A stretch of DNA of 64,000 bases from Mumia sp. Pv4-285 (GTDB taxonomy: Bacteria > Actinomycetota > Actinomycetes > Propionibacteriales > Nocardioidaceae): contig NZ_CP162023.1 in assembly GCF_041320275.1 (NCBI RefSeq), forward strand, positions 124,001 to 188,000. The letters run 5' to 3'. Below are positions 43,766 to 52,382 of the stretch, piece by piece. The translations under genes were made by a program, and so were the position numbers. The notes under the pieces are model-generated. The model ran no database searches. It worked only from the letters and a program-made list of their open reading frames with translations, and was not told where the DNA came from. Position 1 is the stretch's first letter; every line of letters starts with the position of its first letter.

Positions 43766-44002
43766 ATGACCACCCAGATCGCAGTGCGCTTGGACGATGA
43801 ACTCGTCGGTTTTGTGGACGAACTCGTACGGCAGGGCGACGCACCGAGCCGTGCCGCAGTAGTCGCTCGGGCGCTCCAGCGTGAGCAGCGCCGCAAGGTC
43901 GCCGAACGCGACGCTGCGATCCTCGCTGCTTCACCGAGAGACAACGACATGGACGGACTCGCAGAGTTCGCGGCCGGCGTGTCGATGGACGACCTCGACT
44001 GA
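43766..44002 (+). CDS. Ribbon-helix-helix antitoxin (MazE-like)
   Basis: A 78-residue antitoxin. The N-terminal ribbon-helix-helix is MTTQIAVRLDDELVGFVDEL, then PSRAAVVARALQREQRRKVA; the C-terminal tail is acidic (NDMDGLAEFAAGVSMDDLD) and would bind the toxin. It ends in TGATG, sharing one base with the toxin start, so it is co-translated. It follows the 39-bp repeat array. Confidence 0.88.
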   Translation: MTTQIAVRLDDELVGFVDELVRQGDAPSRAAVVARALQREQRRKVAERDAAILAASPRDNDMDGLAEFAAGVSMDDLD

Positions 44003-44304
44003 TGCGTCCGATCCACATGGCCCGTCTCGACAAGACTCGGCCGGTGCTGATCCTGACCCGTGAGGTCGTTCGTCCCCATCTCAGCCGAGTCACCGTTGCT
44101 CCCATCACGAGCACGGTTCGCGGGCTGTCAACCGAGGTGCCTGTCGGCTCGATCAATGGACTCGACCACGACAGCGTCGTGAGTTGCGACAACATCGTGA
44201 CCGTGCCGGTGGAATCGGTGGGACGGCAGATCGGCTATCTGCTCGAATCACAGGAGAGCGACCTGGCGCAGGCGATCCGAGCCGCGTTCGACCTAGATCT
44301 TTGA
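44002..44304 (+). CDS. MazF/PemK-family toxin
   Basis: A 100-residue mRNA endoribonuclease toxin. Family landmarks are KTRPVLILTREVV, VTVAPITSTVRGLSTEVPVG, NGLDHDSVVSCDNIVTVPVE and IGYLLESQESDLAQAI. MazF cuts free mRNA at short motifs and arrests growth when the antitoxin is lost. Complete and paired with the ribbon-helix-helix gene in front. Confidence 0.93.
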   Translation: MRPIHMARLDKTRPVLILTREVVRPHLSRVTVAPITSTVRGLSTEVPVGSINGLDHDSVVSCDNIVTVPVESVGRQIGYLLESQESDLAQAIRAAFDLDL

Positions 44305-44751
44305 GCAACGGATCGTGCGCGAGCTCGCGGTGGTCGCTCCGGGATGGGTGCAAGGTCTAGCTGGTGTGGCACGCAGAGGCGCACCACGCGCAGCCGTTGG
44401 CGCTGCTGAAGGACGTCTGGCCTTCTGGACGGCGGAGGAGCAATCGGCGTGGTAGCCGAGAGGCCCAGTCGGTTGGAGGGCGCCGGTAGAGACCACTTGT
44501 CGGCGGTATCATCGTGAACCTCGTGATCACCATTTGACTGAGCGTTCATGTTCACGCAGTAGTAGGGCACGACTGCTCCAATCTGTTTGTCGCAAGACTC
44601 TGCGGCCGATCGGCAGACTTCGCAGCGAGTTGTTAGATCCAGTTCTTCAGCAAGGGCGCGGGCAGCGTCGGATCGATCCTCGAGGTCTCGCTGGCACGAC
44701 GCGACTATTGACGGGATCGACAGGCCCAACGCGCGGGCTGTGGTCGGGCTG
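44305..44751. other. Gene-poor interval
   Basis: No convincing gene. A minus-strand open stretch near 44470-44730 would encode a Cys-containing peptide (CEVCRSAAESC, then VVPYYCVNMNAQ) but it has no recognisable family and no clear ribosome site. A/T content is higher than in the core. It is probably eroded DNA between the mazF-type gene and the broken permease copy. Confidence 0.5.
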
Positions 44752-45567
44752 TGGTGGTAGCGCTGCTGGCCGGTGTCGCGCTGGCGGTGGCGGGTACGGC
44801 GATCCAGCCGTGACGCGCAATCCGCTCGCCGATCCGACGATCATCGGCGTCGCCGGTGGCGCGTCGGTCGGTGCGGTCATCGTCGTGACGCTGGTGCCGC
44901 TCGCGTCGTTCTGGGCGCTGGCCGGGGCGTCGGGTATCGGTGCACTCGTGGCGGCGGCGATCGTGTTCGGGTTGGCGGCGCGTGGTGGGTTCGCGACGGA
45001 CCGGCTGGTGCTGATCGGTGTCGGCGTGTCGTTCGCGGCGAAGGCGATCGTGTCGCTGCTGATCGTGACGACGGACCCGTGGAACGCGTCGAAGGCGCTG
45101 ACGTGGCTCGGTGGGTCGACGTACGGCGGTCGTACGAGCATCTCGTGCCGATGATGCTCGCGATCGTGGTGCTCGTGCCGGCGGTGGTGATCGGGTACCG
45201 CTACCTCGATCTGTTGTCGATCGACGAGGACACGCCTCGTGTCTTGGGCGTACGGCCGGGGCGGGCGCGGTTCGTCCTGCTGACGTGCGCGGTGCTGCTG
45301 ACGGCGACAGCGGTCGCGGCGATCGGGCTGGTGGCGTTCGTGGGTCTGGTGGCTCCGCACGCGGCGCGGTCGCTGGTCGGGCGACGACACCTGCGAGTGA
45401 TCCCGGTGGCAGCGCTGCTGGGCGCGATCCTGCTGGTGCTGGCGGACACGCTGGGGCGGACGGTCGCCGCACCGACGCAGCTGCCGGCCGGCCTGCTCGC
45501 CGCGCTGGTGGGAGCCCCGTACTTCTTCTGGCTTCTGCACCGCAGCCGCCGCACCAGCGCCGGTTGA
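44752..45567 (+). pseudogene. Truncated, frameshifted FecCD permease copy
   Basis: It encodes the C-terminal half of a siderophore permease like the one ending at 38520, starting at VVALLAGVALAVAG. Two single-base deletions break it: near 44807 (ATCCAG-CCGTGACG, where the intact gene has CAGGCCGTC) and near 45126 (TACGGC-GGTCG). Between and after these the protein reads clearly (TRNPLADPTIIGVAGGASVG; VAFVGLVAPHAARSLVGRR; ending WLLHRSRRTSAG). The N-terminal half, ATPase and binding protein are absent. It is a remnant of a second siderophore uptake system. Confidence 0.88.
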
Positions 45568-45607
45568 GCCTGCCCTTGCCTCTCGACGGCAAAGCGACCT
45601 CCGCCCT

Positions 45608-45630
45608 CGCTGGTTGAGCTTGTCGAAACC
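45608..45630. repeat. Palindromic repeat after the broken permease copy
   Basis: CGCTGGTTGAGCTTGTCGAA followed by ACC, a variant of the CGCTGGTCGAGG... family, 41 nt after the pseudogene stop. Confidence 0.75.
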
Positions 45631-45674
45631 TGCGCTTACTCCACGCCGGAGTCATACGATCGGTTGGCCCAGAA

Positions 45675-46235
45675 TCATTGCCGGTCGGAGTCGGCGGCTT
45701 GGTACCGGGGCTCCAGGAGGTCGGCGAGGTGCGTGAACGGTGCAATCAGATCGCCGAGGACGACGCGAGCAGGGTGCCCCGCGAGTAGCAGGTCGTAGTC
45801 GGCCTCAGCCCTTTCGAATTCTCGGGGTGCACGGCCTCGCTTTGGGGGGTCAGCGCGCGGTAGGTCAGCAAGAGGGCGCCAACGCCACTCGTGCCCGACT
45901 AGAGGCGCGACGAGCGGGGTGCTGAATCCCTCGGAGAGAGTCAGGGCGTCTGCCCATTGATGGTGTACGCGATTTCGGGCACACCGCACAGCGCGCACAA
46001 GCTCTCCACCGGCGACTCGGCTTCGCCACGCCCAGTCCAGTGGCGTGCCTTCGGGCGTGTAGTGATTGCGCGCCTGGTCATCCAAAGCCACAACCCAGTT
46101 CAGCGCCTCGAAAAGCGGGGCGAAGACCGGAAGAGCACCGCGCGTTCGCGAGAGTTCGTTAAATCGTCGTACAGCCTGCTCGTAGCCATCAAGTAGAACG
46201 TGGAACGTAACAATGTTCTTGGCGTACGGCCTCAT
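45675..46235 (-). CDS. Hypothetical protein with an RNxxHH motif
   Basis: A 186-residue protein with no recognised family. The middle reads ELVRAVRCARNRVHHQWADAL: an R-N-x-x-H-H stretch in a helix, reminiscent of the RNx4-6H motif of HEPN RNases but not proof. Other segments (FHVLLDGYEQAVRRFNELSRT; LVAPLVGHEWRWRP) are also typical of actinobacterial orphan proteins. It has been inserted between two decayed permease copies, so it is probably transferred DNA. Confidence 0.6.
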   Translation of the reverse strand: MRPYAKNIVTFHVLLDGYEQAVRRFNELSRTRGALPVFAPLFEALNWVVALDDQARNHYTPEGTPLDWAWRSRVAGGELVRAVRCARNRVHHQWADALTLSEGFSTPLVAPLVGHEWRWRPLADLPRADPPKRGRAPREFERAEADYDLLLAGHPARVVLGDLIAPFTHLADLLEPRYQAADSDRQ

Positions 46236-46329
46236 GGACCTAGCGTCGCATCAGGTGCCGACACATTCGCCGGGTCGCCCGCGCAAACGGACTGGGGCGA
46301 CAGAGCCCCTGGCGCGAAGCTGCACATCG

Positions 46330-46605
46330 TCGGTGCTGCTGACGGCGACGGTGTGGTGGCGATCGGTGTGGTGGCGTTCGTGGGGCCGGCTGCTCCGTTC
46401 GCGGGCGGTCGCTGGTCGGGCGCCGGCACCTGCGGGTGATCCCGGTGGTGGCGCTGCTGGGCGCGATCCTGCTGGTGCTGGCGGACACGCTGGGGCGGAC
46501 GGTGGCCGCGCCGACGCAGCTGCCGGCGGGCCTGCTGGCCGCGCCCGTGGGGCGCCGTACATATTGTGGCTGCTGCACCGCAGTCGCCGCACCACCGCCG
46601 GCTGA
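46330..46605 (+). pseudogene. Third, more decayed copy of the FecCD permease 3' end
   Basis: It is a fragment of the last ~90 codons, with several frame changes: a degraded LLTATxVAxIGxVAFVG part at 46332, then a clear IPVVALLGAILLVLADTLGR stretch and, in another frame, WLLHRSRRTTAG before the TGA at 46605. DNA identity is highest to the copy ending at 45567 (shared HRSRRT-AG end), so these two probably come from one ancestor. A minus-strand hypothetical gene separates them. Confidence 0.8.
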
Positions 46606-47114
46606 GCGGACCCACCGCTGGTTGGCCCTTCGAAACCTCGCTGGTCGGGCAGCCCGTTCGGTTCCCATGCGGAGGGTATCTCCACGAAGGCAGGGAGCTT
46701 GAGGGCAATGGGAACCGGCGCCGGTCGCCCCATGCCCCATGCCCCATGCCCCAGACGGTGTGCTGAACGCAGACGCGCGACTGCCCCATGGGGAAGCCCC
46801 GCGCCTCCCTGAACATAAGGGAACGGTAACCGCGCGGTCTCATTCTGGGCGGGTCGAGCTGGAGTGAAGGACACGTGCGTCTCACCCGCCTCCGGCGTGC
46901 CGCGCACCCATGGCGCAGGCCAGAAGAGCAGGCATTCGCCGAGTTTCGGGCACGAACTCGGTGCCTGCCATCGCCGTCGCCGCCACTCGGCTGTATGTTC
47001 TCGGGACGCGAGCCTGCTGAGCATTCGTGACGGACCGCCGCCTCTCGGCAAATCACTCCACAGGCTGACACGGAAGCCTGACACCTGCCGCGTCACGCAC
47101 GGTAGCGTTGGACC
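46606..47114. other. Gene-free interval with inverted and tandem repeats
   Basis: No gene is supported. It holds the repeat at 46616-46637, a 10-bp inverted repeat CGGTTCCCAT (46659-46668) / ATGGGAACCG (46708-46717), and three and a fraction tandem copies of GCCCCAT at 46727-46753. The A/T content rises towards the RNase D-like gene. Confidence 0.6.
46616..46637. repeat. Palindromic repeat after the third permease copy
   Basis: CGCTGGTTGGCCCTTCGAAA followed by CC, 11 nt after the pseudogene stop; a variant of the same repeat family as at 45608. Confidence 0.65.
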
Positions 47115-47735
47115 ATGGCTGCGACTCTTTTGGACGGCGATCTACCCGCGGAACTCGTGCGCCGAATTAGAAGCGACGGCCAAGTCGCAATCGATACCGA
47201 GACAAGCGGCTTGGACTGGTCCACGGATCAGCTTCAGCTGTGCCAGATCTTCGCACCTAGCACCGGCGTTGTACTGCTCAGGAATGTCACGGACACTCCT
47301 ACAGGACTTGGCCAGCTGCTAGACGACCCGGGGATTCTAAAGATCTTCCACTTCGCGCCGTTCGACCTGCGATTTCTGGAGGCACATTGGGGACTTCGGG
47401 CTCGCGGAATCTCGTGCACTAAGGCGGCCTCAAAATTGCTTACGCCGAGCGCGCCGCCTGGAGATCACAGCCTTCAATCACTTGCTCTTCGGTACCTCAA
47501 ATTGAACCTTCCAAAGGGGCGGGTGCGCACGAGCGACTGGGGCGCACAGTCACTGTCGCCGGAACAAATTGAGTACGCCTCGAATGATGTCTCACATCTC
47601 ATCGATCTGAACGCAATCCTCGCGACGAGAATCGAGGAGGATGGACTGACGAGCCTCCTCGCCGACGTATGCGCATATATACCGGTCGACTGTCATCTGG
47701 AGGTCTGCGAAATCCCGAACCCATTGACCTACTAG
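47115..47735 (+). CDS. RNase D-like 3'-5' exonuclease (DEDDy)
   Basis: A 206-residue protein with a single DEDD exonuclease domain: Exo I VAIDTETSGLDWSTDQLQL (Asp, Glu), Exo II FHFAPFDLRFLEAHWG (Asp) and Exo III EYASNDVSHLIDLN (Tyr and Asp, so DEDDy type). Typical RNase D has one or two HRDC domains after this; they are absent here, so it is the short, mobile kind. Base composition is less GC-rich than the core, suggesting transfer. Convergent with the HIRAN gene, sharing 4 bases at the stops. Substrate (RNA or DNA ends) not certain. Confidence 0.88.
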   Translation: MAATLLDGDLPAELVRRIRSDGQVAIDTETSGLDWSTDQLQLCQIFAPSTGVVLLRNVTDTPTGLGQLLDDPGILKIFHFAPFDLRFLEAHWGLRARGISCTKAASKLLTPSAPPGDHSLQSLALRYLKLNLPKGRVRTSDWGAQSLSPEQIEYASNDVSHLIDLNAILATRIEEDGLTSLLADVCAYIPVDCHLEVCEIPNPLTY

Positions 47736-48547
47736 CCAACGATCGGTTCCCAGGCGCCTGCGCGGTCGAACTCAAATCCCTCGGGGGCAGTCATATCCAG
47801 CTCCAGCACAAGGCGCAGATGTGCAGGGCTACCGGGTTCACCGACTCGTACGACGGTGACAAACGTAGGACCCGCTTCGATGAGCTCTCGAACGCTCGCC
47901 GACAGCGCTCTCGGCACCCACCCCACTGGCACCCCGTCTGATGTCACGAGCGTGGCAAACTTGTCTGTTGGGTTGCTGTGCTCTTCTTCGAGCGTCAGTA
48001 CGTGCCCAGCCCTAAGCCGACGCAACGCGGATTCTTGTTGCGCCAGCGATACCGCCACAAGTCGCCCGCTGATGTTTCGCTCGACCTCAGGGATGTGCCG
48101 CACCCCGTTGGCCAGAAAACGTGCAATCGCGCGACCGCTTGAAACCACTGGAACCTGCATGAACTGCAGCGTGTCGCCCGCACGTGCCCCCCCCGAGCTC
48201 ACAATTTGTTCCCAAGGTGTTGCCCGTGCCGGGTCGAGCCCGAGTGTCCGAGCGTAGGAAGAAAAATCCGGACGGTCCGGCTCCATCACTCGCTGAGCGA
48301 ATGCCAGGGGAATGTTCTCACTTACGTATTCGACCGTCAGGTCATTGAGGCCTGGGAGGGGTCGGAAACCCTCGATGGCTGCGGCAGCCCGCGTGTAAAC
48401 GAACCTGTAGGTGGAGCCAAGGCGGGCAAACCGGCCGATCGGGATGATCTCTCGCGTGGCCGGATGCTGCCAGAGCACGAGCAGGTCCTGCACCTGGGGT
48501 GATCCAGGCGGCGGACTTGGGCGGTCAAGGACTCCCGCTGATCGCAT
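47732..48547 (-). CDS. HipS-like plus HIRAN-domain protein
   Basis: A 271-residue protein with two parts. Residues ~20-130 resemble the small N-terminal domain of HipA kinases (HipS-like): LVLWQHPATREIIPIGRFARLG, then YVSENIPLAFAQRVMEPDRPDFSSY and LGLDPARATPWEQIVSSGGARAGDT. Residues ~155-265 resemble a HIRAN domain, which binds DNA ends or repair sites: GRLVAVSLAQQESALRRL, HVLTLEEEHSNPTDKFATLV, PVGWVPRALSASVRELI. It overlaps the HipA-like kinase gene by ~23 nt. It may be the partner/antitoxin of the kinase, or a targeting subunit; both inferred. Confidence 0.72.
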   Translation of the reverse strand: MRSAGVLDRPSPPPGSPQVQDLLVLWQHPATREIIPIGRFARLGSTYRFVYTRAAAAIEGFRPLPGLNDLTVEYVSENIPLAFAQRVMEPDRPDFSSYARTLGLDPARATPWEQIVSSGGARAGDTLQFMQVPVVSSGRAIARFLANGVRHIPEVERNISGRLVAVSLAQQESALRRLRAGHVLTLEEEHSNPTDKFATLVTSDGVPVGWVPRALSASVRELIEAGPTFVTVVRVGEPGSPAHLRLVLELDMTAPEGFEFDRAGAWEPIVG

Positions 48548-49487
48548 CTTGTAGCCTCCTCAGGTTCAGTTCGAGTAGTTCACACGCGAAGGTAGCGGCT
48601 GCTACCGACATTTCCGGGATCTCAAGCTGGCGCACGGGCTCGAGCACTGGTCGAAGGTCGAGCTCCATGATCCTGGACATCCACCACGCGCCGCCGTCGT
48701 GGCTGCACAAGGAGAGGCCGTGGGTCGCGTGGTCCACAAGCGTCCTTGGCCTGTCACGATGCTCGAACCGATGTGCCGTGCCATTGAGCGCCCATGCGTG
48801 TAGCGACAGGGGTTCGTCGAGGCATCTCATCCGCCTCTCGTCGGTCAGGTTATATCCAAGGCTACCTGCGTGATCGTAGGATGGGGCGAGTTGCTCCGGT
48901 TGTGAGATGAGCTGGGGGGTCAGAACTGCCCAGTTCTGCTCGTGGCGATCCCGGTTCGCAACGAGCGCATCCAGAATCAAGTATCCGACAAAGACATCGA
49001 AACCGTCCAACGTTGTCGGACCAGAGAACGTCGATGGCGCTGAGGTTTCACTCAGGGCAATCAGAATATTTGGAAGGGTGTGTCCCGGTCGCTTGACCAG
49101 TGGGCGACTTGGATCAACACCGGCATTTCCTTCGATGTGTGGGAAGTAATCTTGAATTCCGGCGCGCGTGAGGGCAACATGGCCTTCCCAAAGGGAGTGG
49201 CCCTCGGGTAGCACTGAAAGTGATAGGGACCCGCGCCGTCCGTTGCGTGTGCACAGCCGTGTCTTCGCGCAGGGTGCGCCAAGCAAGGCGCCAACCTGGG
49301 TCGAAACTACTTCTGCCCAATCTTCACCCTGCTCTACGCCGTTGGCGGGAATGAAGGTGTCTTTATGAAGCCATCGACTCGAGTCAACAGGATCCTCAAC
49401 CCAGTTCGTGGGTGTAGAGCCCACAGGCTCAACTTGACGCACGATCCAGGCCGAAGCATCTACCCGCTCCCACTCGCTGACTGACAC
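48525..49487 (-). CDS. HipA-like kinase
   Basis: A ~320-residue protein from the GTG at 49487 (reading can extend in frame to 49601). The kinase core of the HipA/HipT type is visible: GSTPTNWVEDPVDSSRWLHKD (nucleotide loop and Lys), GEDWAEVVSTQVGALLGAP, the catalytic loop LILDALVANRDRHEQNWAVL (Asp and Asn) and the metal Asp in LAPSYDHAGSLGYNL. HipA kinases phosphorylate tRNA synthetases and cause dormancy. No HipB-type DNA-binding protein is next to it; the overlapping HipS-like/HIRAN gene takes that place. Less GC-rich than the core. Confidence 0.78.
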   Translation of the reverse strand: MSVSEWERVDASAWIVRQVEPVGSTPTNWVEDPVDSSRWLHKDTFIPANGVEQGEDWAEVVSTQVGALLGAPCAKTRLCTRNGRRGSLSLSVLPEGHSLWEGHVALTRAGIQDYFPHIEGNAGVDPSRPLVKRPGHTLPNILIALSETSAPSTFSGPTTLDGFDVFVGYLILDALVANRDRHEQNWAVLTPQLISQPEQLAPSYDHAGSLGYNLTDERRMRCLDEPLSLHAWALNGTAHRFEHRDRPRTLVDHATHGLSLCSHDGGAWWMSRIMELDLRPVLEPVRQLEIPEMSVAAATFACELLELNLRRLQDAISGSP

Positions 49488-49739
49488 GAGCGATATTCTG
49501 CACGATCGACACCAGTGACACGAGGCTTTGCCCTTCCTGGTCGTTGAACGTCTGGTGCCCGCTTGCGGCCGCGCCGAGGATAGGCCCCCCTGTGACGCCA
49601 CCCTGACTCGTTGGTTTGTGACTGATCGAGTGGCACGAGTTCAGTTCAGGAGTACGCCAAACCTTGAGCAACTGGAAAGCGCTATCAGGTGCGGACCCGT
49701 ACTACAACAAGCCCGTCCCCAGAACCTGAACCTAGTCTT

Positions 49740-51608
49740 CTATCGATCCGGCCACCGCTTGAGTACGGCGGTCGTCAGCAGCTCGGTACGTGCATCGATA
49801 GTGCTGGGCCGCCAGCTGGGCTTTTTCACGCTGTCGTGCAATCGGAGCGGCGCGCAGGCGACAATCAGCTTCTTCTTTTCTGCGAACGGCTTCTTGCCAT
49901 TGCGCTTGTTGTCGTAGTTGGTGACGGCTGTGAAGTTGCCGAGTACGTAGCGGCGCTCATCCATGTCGTCGCGGTTGACGCGCCACGTGCGGAGCTCTGC
50001 TTCCCACAGGGCGCCGATGTTCTGCGTCTGCGGATAGATGTGTTCCAGCGAGTATTGGTTCGAGCGGTTCCCGAATGGCATTGGATGTGCTCCGGCGCCA
50101 GCGAGCTGTCGCTCGGCCCCGCGCAGGATGGGCATCAGGACTGAGCCTGGGATGTCGAGCTGGACGGTCTTCACAGCGTCCAGCACCTGCTTGTTGCTCT
50201 TCCAGCCAGCGTCTTTCAGTGCGGCGACGAGCTTCGAAGGCGTGATCGGACGATCGATGGCTGCCGCAACTCCCATCATGGTTGCGCGGAGCGGACTAAG
50301 GCTCTCTCCGGACAAAATCGTCCTGACTAGGAACGACTCGATCTTGTTCACGATGGCGAGTAGATCCGCTGGCGGGACGTCGTCGATGAGTGCTTGAAGC
50401 ACCAGCGGGACACCTGGCCCGCTCGACAGAGCCATCGTCTCGCGGATGAGTGCGAAGACATCGTCGTCGACCGAGTACTCCTTGCCGAAGATCGTCACGG
50501 ATTGCTTCTGCCCGACGGCGATGGGATAGACGGCTGCGGCATCCGCTATCTGCTTTCCCCATGTCTTGTCGAAGGCCGCCTCGGACGTTTCAGTGACGGC
50601 GTACCCGATGTCTTCGATGACTCTGTTGACCCAGCGCCGATGCAGCGATTCGCGGCTCACTTTGTCTTCGCCCAGCGAGATCATGTATTCGTAGAGGAAC
50701 TGTTCCTCCGACTCGGTGCGGAGCGCTGAGTAGGAAACCTTTGTGAGCAGATCCTCCATCGGCTGCCAAGTTCCTGCGTAGTATGCGTCGCGCTTCGTCG
50801 GCATACGGATGAAGGCTGAGTTCCGCAATAAATCGAACTGCCGGAGAGGCGTGCTCTTAGAGTTCATCGTCTCGAAGATCACGCTCGCCTCTTCGTCGTC
50901 ATTTTCAAGGACAATCGATAAAAGCTTGAGGCCTTGCGTGAGCACAAGATGGAAAACGTCCGGTCGGACCTGTTGCGTTTTTGGTGCGCCCGGACCCCAA
51001 GGCACGTATGAACCGCGGGGCGGTGCGGTCTTCGTCCGCCGCGGCTTGGGAGGGATTGAGACTCGCGACTCGTGCAGTGTGGGCTCCCCGTTCCAGAACT
51101 GCCATCGAAAGAATCGGTACGCCTGGAGCAACGGTGAGTCGTAGTGGAGGTCCGGGATCTCGTCCCGACACTCGCCTCGGAGAATGACGTCCATTGCCGC
51201 TTGGTTCATCGGTCGGACTGTGAGTCGGGCACACGGTGCCCCGTACTTGGGCGTGATTGTTGTGAGCTCGTTGTCTGGTGGGATCACGGTGCCGTCCGTC
51301 TTCGAGACGTGGTCACGGAACGCGGCTAGGCAGACGAAGAGTGTTAGTAGCCGCTGTTGGCCGTCGATAGCCGAGAAGGAGTGGACGTTCGATCCTGTCG
51401 GTGCATCACGCGTTTCGAGAATCACTGCGCCCATGTAGTGAGCTGGACAAGGCTGATTGGACGCCGTGAGTTGGTACTGATGTGAAAGATCGCGCCAGAG
51501 GTCAACCCATCGCTCCTCATTCCACTCGTATGGACGTTGGTAGGCAGGAACGACGAGCTGAACGTCGCCATCCAGATAGTGACCAGCCTCAACCTGGTTT
51601 GGCCTCAC
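49740..51608 (-). CDS. DUF262/DUF1524 (GmrSD-like) one-chain nuclease
   Basis: A 622-residue protein. The N-terminal DUF262 part (GmrS-like, NTP-binding/ParB-like) has VVPAYQRPYEWNEERWVDLW, FSAIDGQQRLLTLFVCLA and VIFETMNSKSTPLRQFDLLR. The C-terminal DUF1524 part (GmrD-like HNH nuclease) has QYSLEHIYPQTQ, RYVLGNFTAVTNY and NKRNGKKPFAEKK. GmrSD enzymes restrict DNA carrying glucosylated hydroxymethylcytosine, so this is probably an anti-phage type IV restriction enzyme. GTG at 51608 has GAGAGG 8 nt upstream. Foreign-looking base composition. Confidence 0.9.
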   Translation of the reverse strand: MRPNQVEAGHYLDGDVQLVVPAYQRPYEWNEERWVDLWRDLSHQYQLTASNQPCPAHYMGAVILETRDAPTGSNVHSFSAIDGQQRLLTLFVCLAAFRDHVSKTDGTVIPPDNELTTITPKYGAPCARLTVRPMNQAAMDVILRGECRDEIPDLHYDSPLLQAYRFFRWQFWNGEPTLHESRVSIPPKPRRTKTAPPRGSYVPWGPGAPKTQQVRPDVFHLVLTQGLKLLSIVLENDDEEASVIFETMNSKSTPLRQFDLLRNSAFIRMPTKRDAYYAGTWQPMEDLLTKVSYSALRTESEEQFLYEYMISLGEDKVSRESLHRRWVNRVIEDIGYAVTETSEAAFDKTWGKQIADAAAVYPIAVGQKQSVTIFGKEYSVDDDVFALIRETMALSSGPGVPLVLQALIDDVPPADLLAIVNKIESFLVRTILSGESLSPLRATMMGVAAAIDRPITPSKLVAALKDAGWKSNKQVLDAVKTVQLDIPGSVLMPILRGAERQLAGAGAHPMPFGNRSNQYSLEHIYPQTQNIGALWEAELRTWRVNRDDMDERRYVLGNFTAVTNYDNKRNGKKPFAEKKKLIVACAPLRLHDSVKKPSWRPSTIDARTELLTTAVLKRWPDR

Positions 51609-52382
51609 CGGAACAACCTCTCGCGTGGGGGTGCACTCTGACGTCCGAAGTTAACCATTGGGGGCGTTAGGGTGGCAGTGCAATCGCGAAGCAGGTGTGG
51701 CCTCGACTTGACTCGGGTCCGGCCCGTTGAGGACGATGCCATGCCTCGGGCGGGAGTGGCCGCTGCCCGTCCGCTCCGCTCGAAGATGCATCCGCGGGTG
51801 GTCGTACGTCGCGGCAGCTGCCGACGGAATCGCCCGCCCGCGGGTCGAGCGCCGCGGCTGGTTGTCGCCCGCCTGGCACGCTCCGAAAGCCGAACGGTGC
51901 GCTACCTGTCACGCCATTGCTGACGCGGGCGAGATGACCTTGCTCCCCCGGATCCCTGGTCCATCACATGTGGCGATAGGACTTGGGCCGTCACTGCGAA
52001 GAGCCGCTTTGCCTCGCCCCGCCCGCGTTGGCGACGTCTACTTCGCGCGTATCCTCGCCTCCGGCTGGTGCTGGCATACGCGGCGACACTCTCGATGTGC
52101 CCGGTGCTGTCTCGTCCCACCCGCCGACCTGCTGGGTACGAGATGTCGGCGATTGCCGCGGCTCGCCGAGCGCAGGGTCGCCCGAAACCGTAGGTTCGTG
52201 TTCTGCTTGTTTGCGCCGACTGCCACCCCGACGACTGTCAAGCGAGTTCCCGCCGGCGTGAGAAGCCGCCACGGCGCAGCCCGGAGCTCCAGCGGCGTCT
52301 GAGGTCAGCTGGTGGAGTCCGGTGAGCGAGGAATAACCATCGAGGCGCCACGGGACGACGTCAGCTGACTAGAGTCTCTGCG
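51609..52382. other. ~770-bp interval without a supported gene
   Basis: Several open stretches exist on both strands (for example 51727-52302 on plus) but none shows protein-like composition or a family. It separates the island nuclease from recC and presumably holds the recCBD promoter near its right end, where GACTAGAGT (52366-52374) lies 8 nt before the GTG. Confidence 0.5.

Noticed and set aside
44752-45567. Intact second siderophore permease with sequencing errors
   Set aside because: Two one-base deletions could be errors, but the first half of the gene and its partner genes are also missing and a more decayed copy follows, so a pseudogene is the better reading.
46727-46753. GCCCCAT tandem repeat as a phase-variation tract
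   Set aside because: No coding sequence or promoter can be tied to it, so a switching role is not supported.
51727-52302. 191-codon open frame before recC
   Set aside because: It shows no family similarity, an odd Arg/Ala/Pro-rich composition and no ribosome site; competing frames on both strands are equally open.
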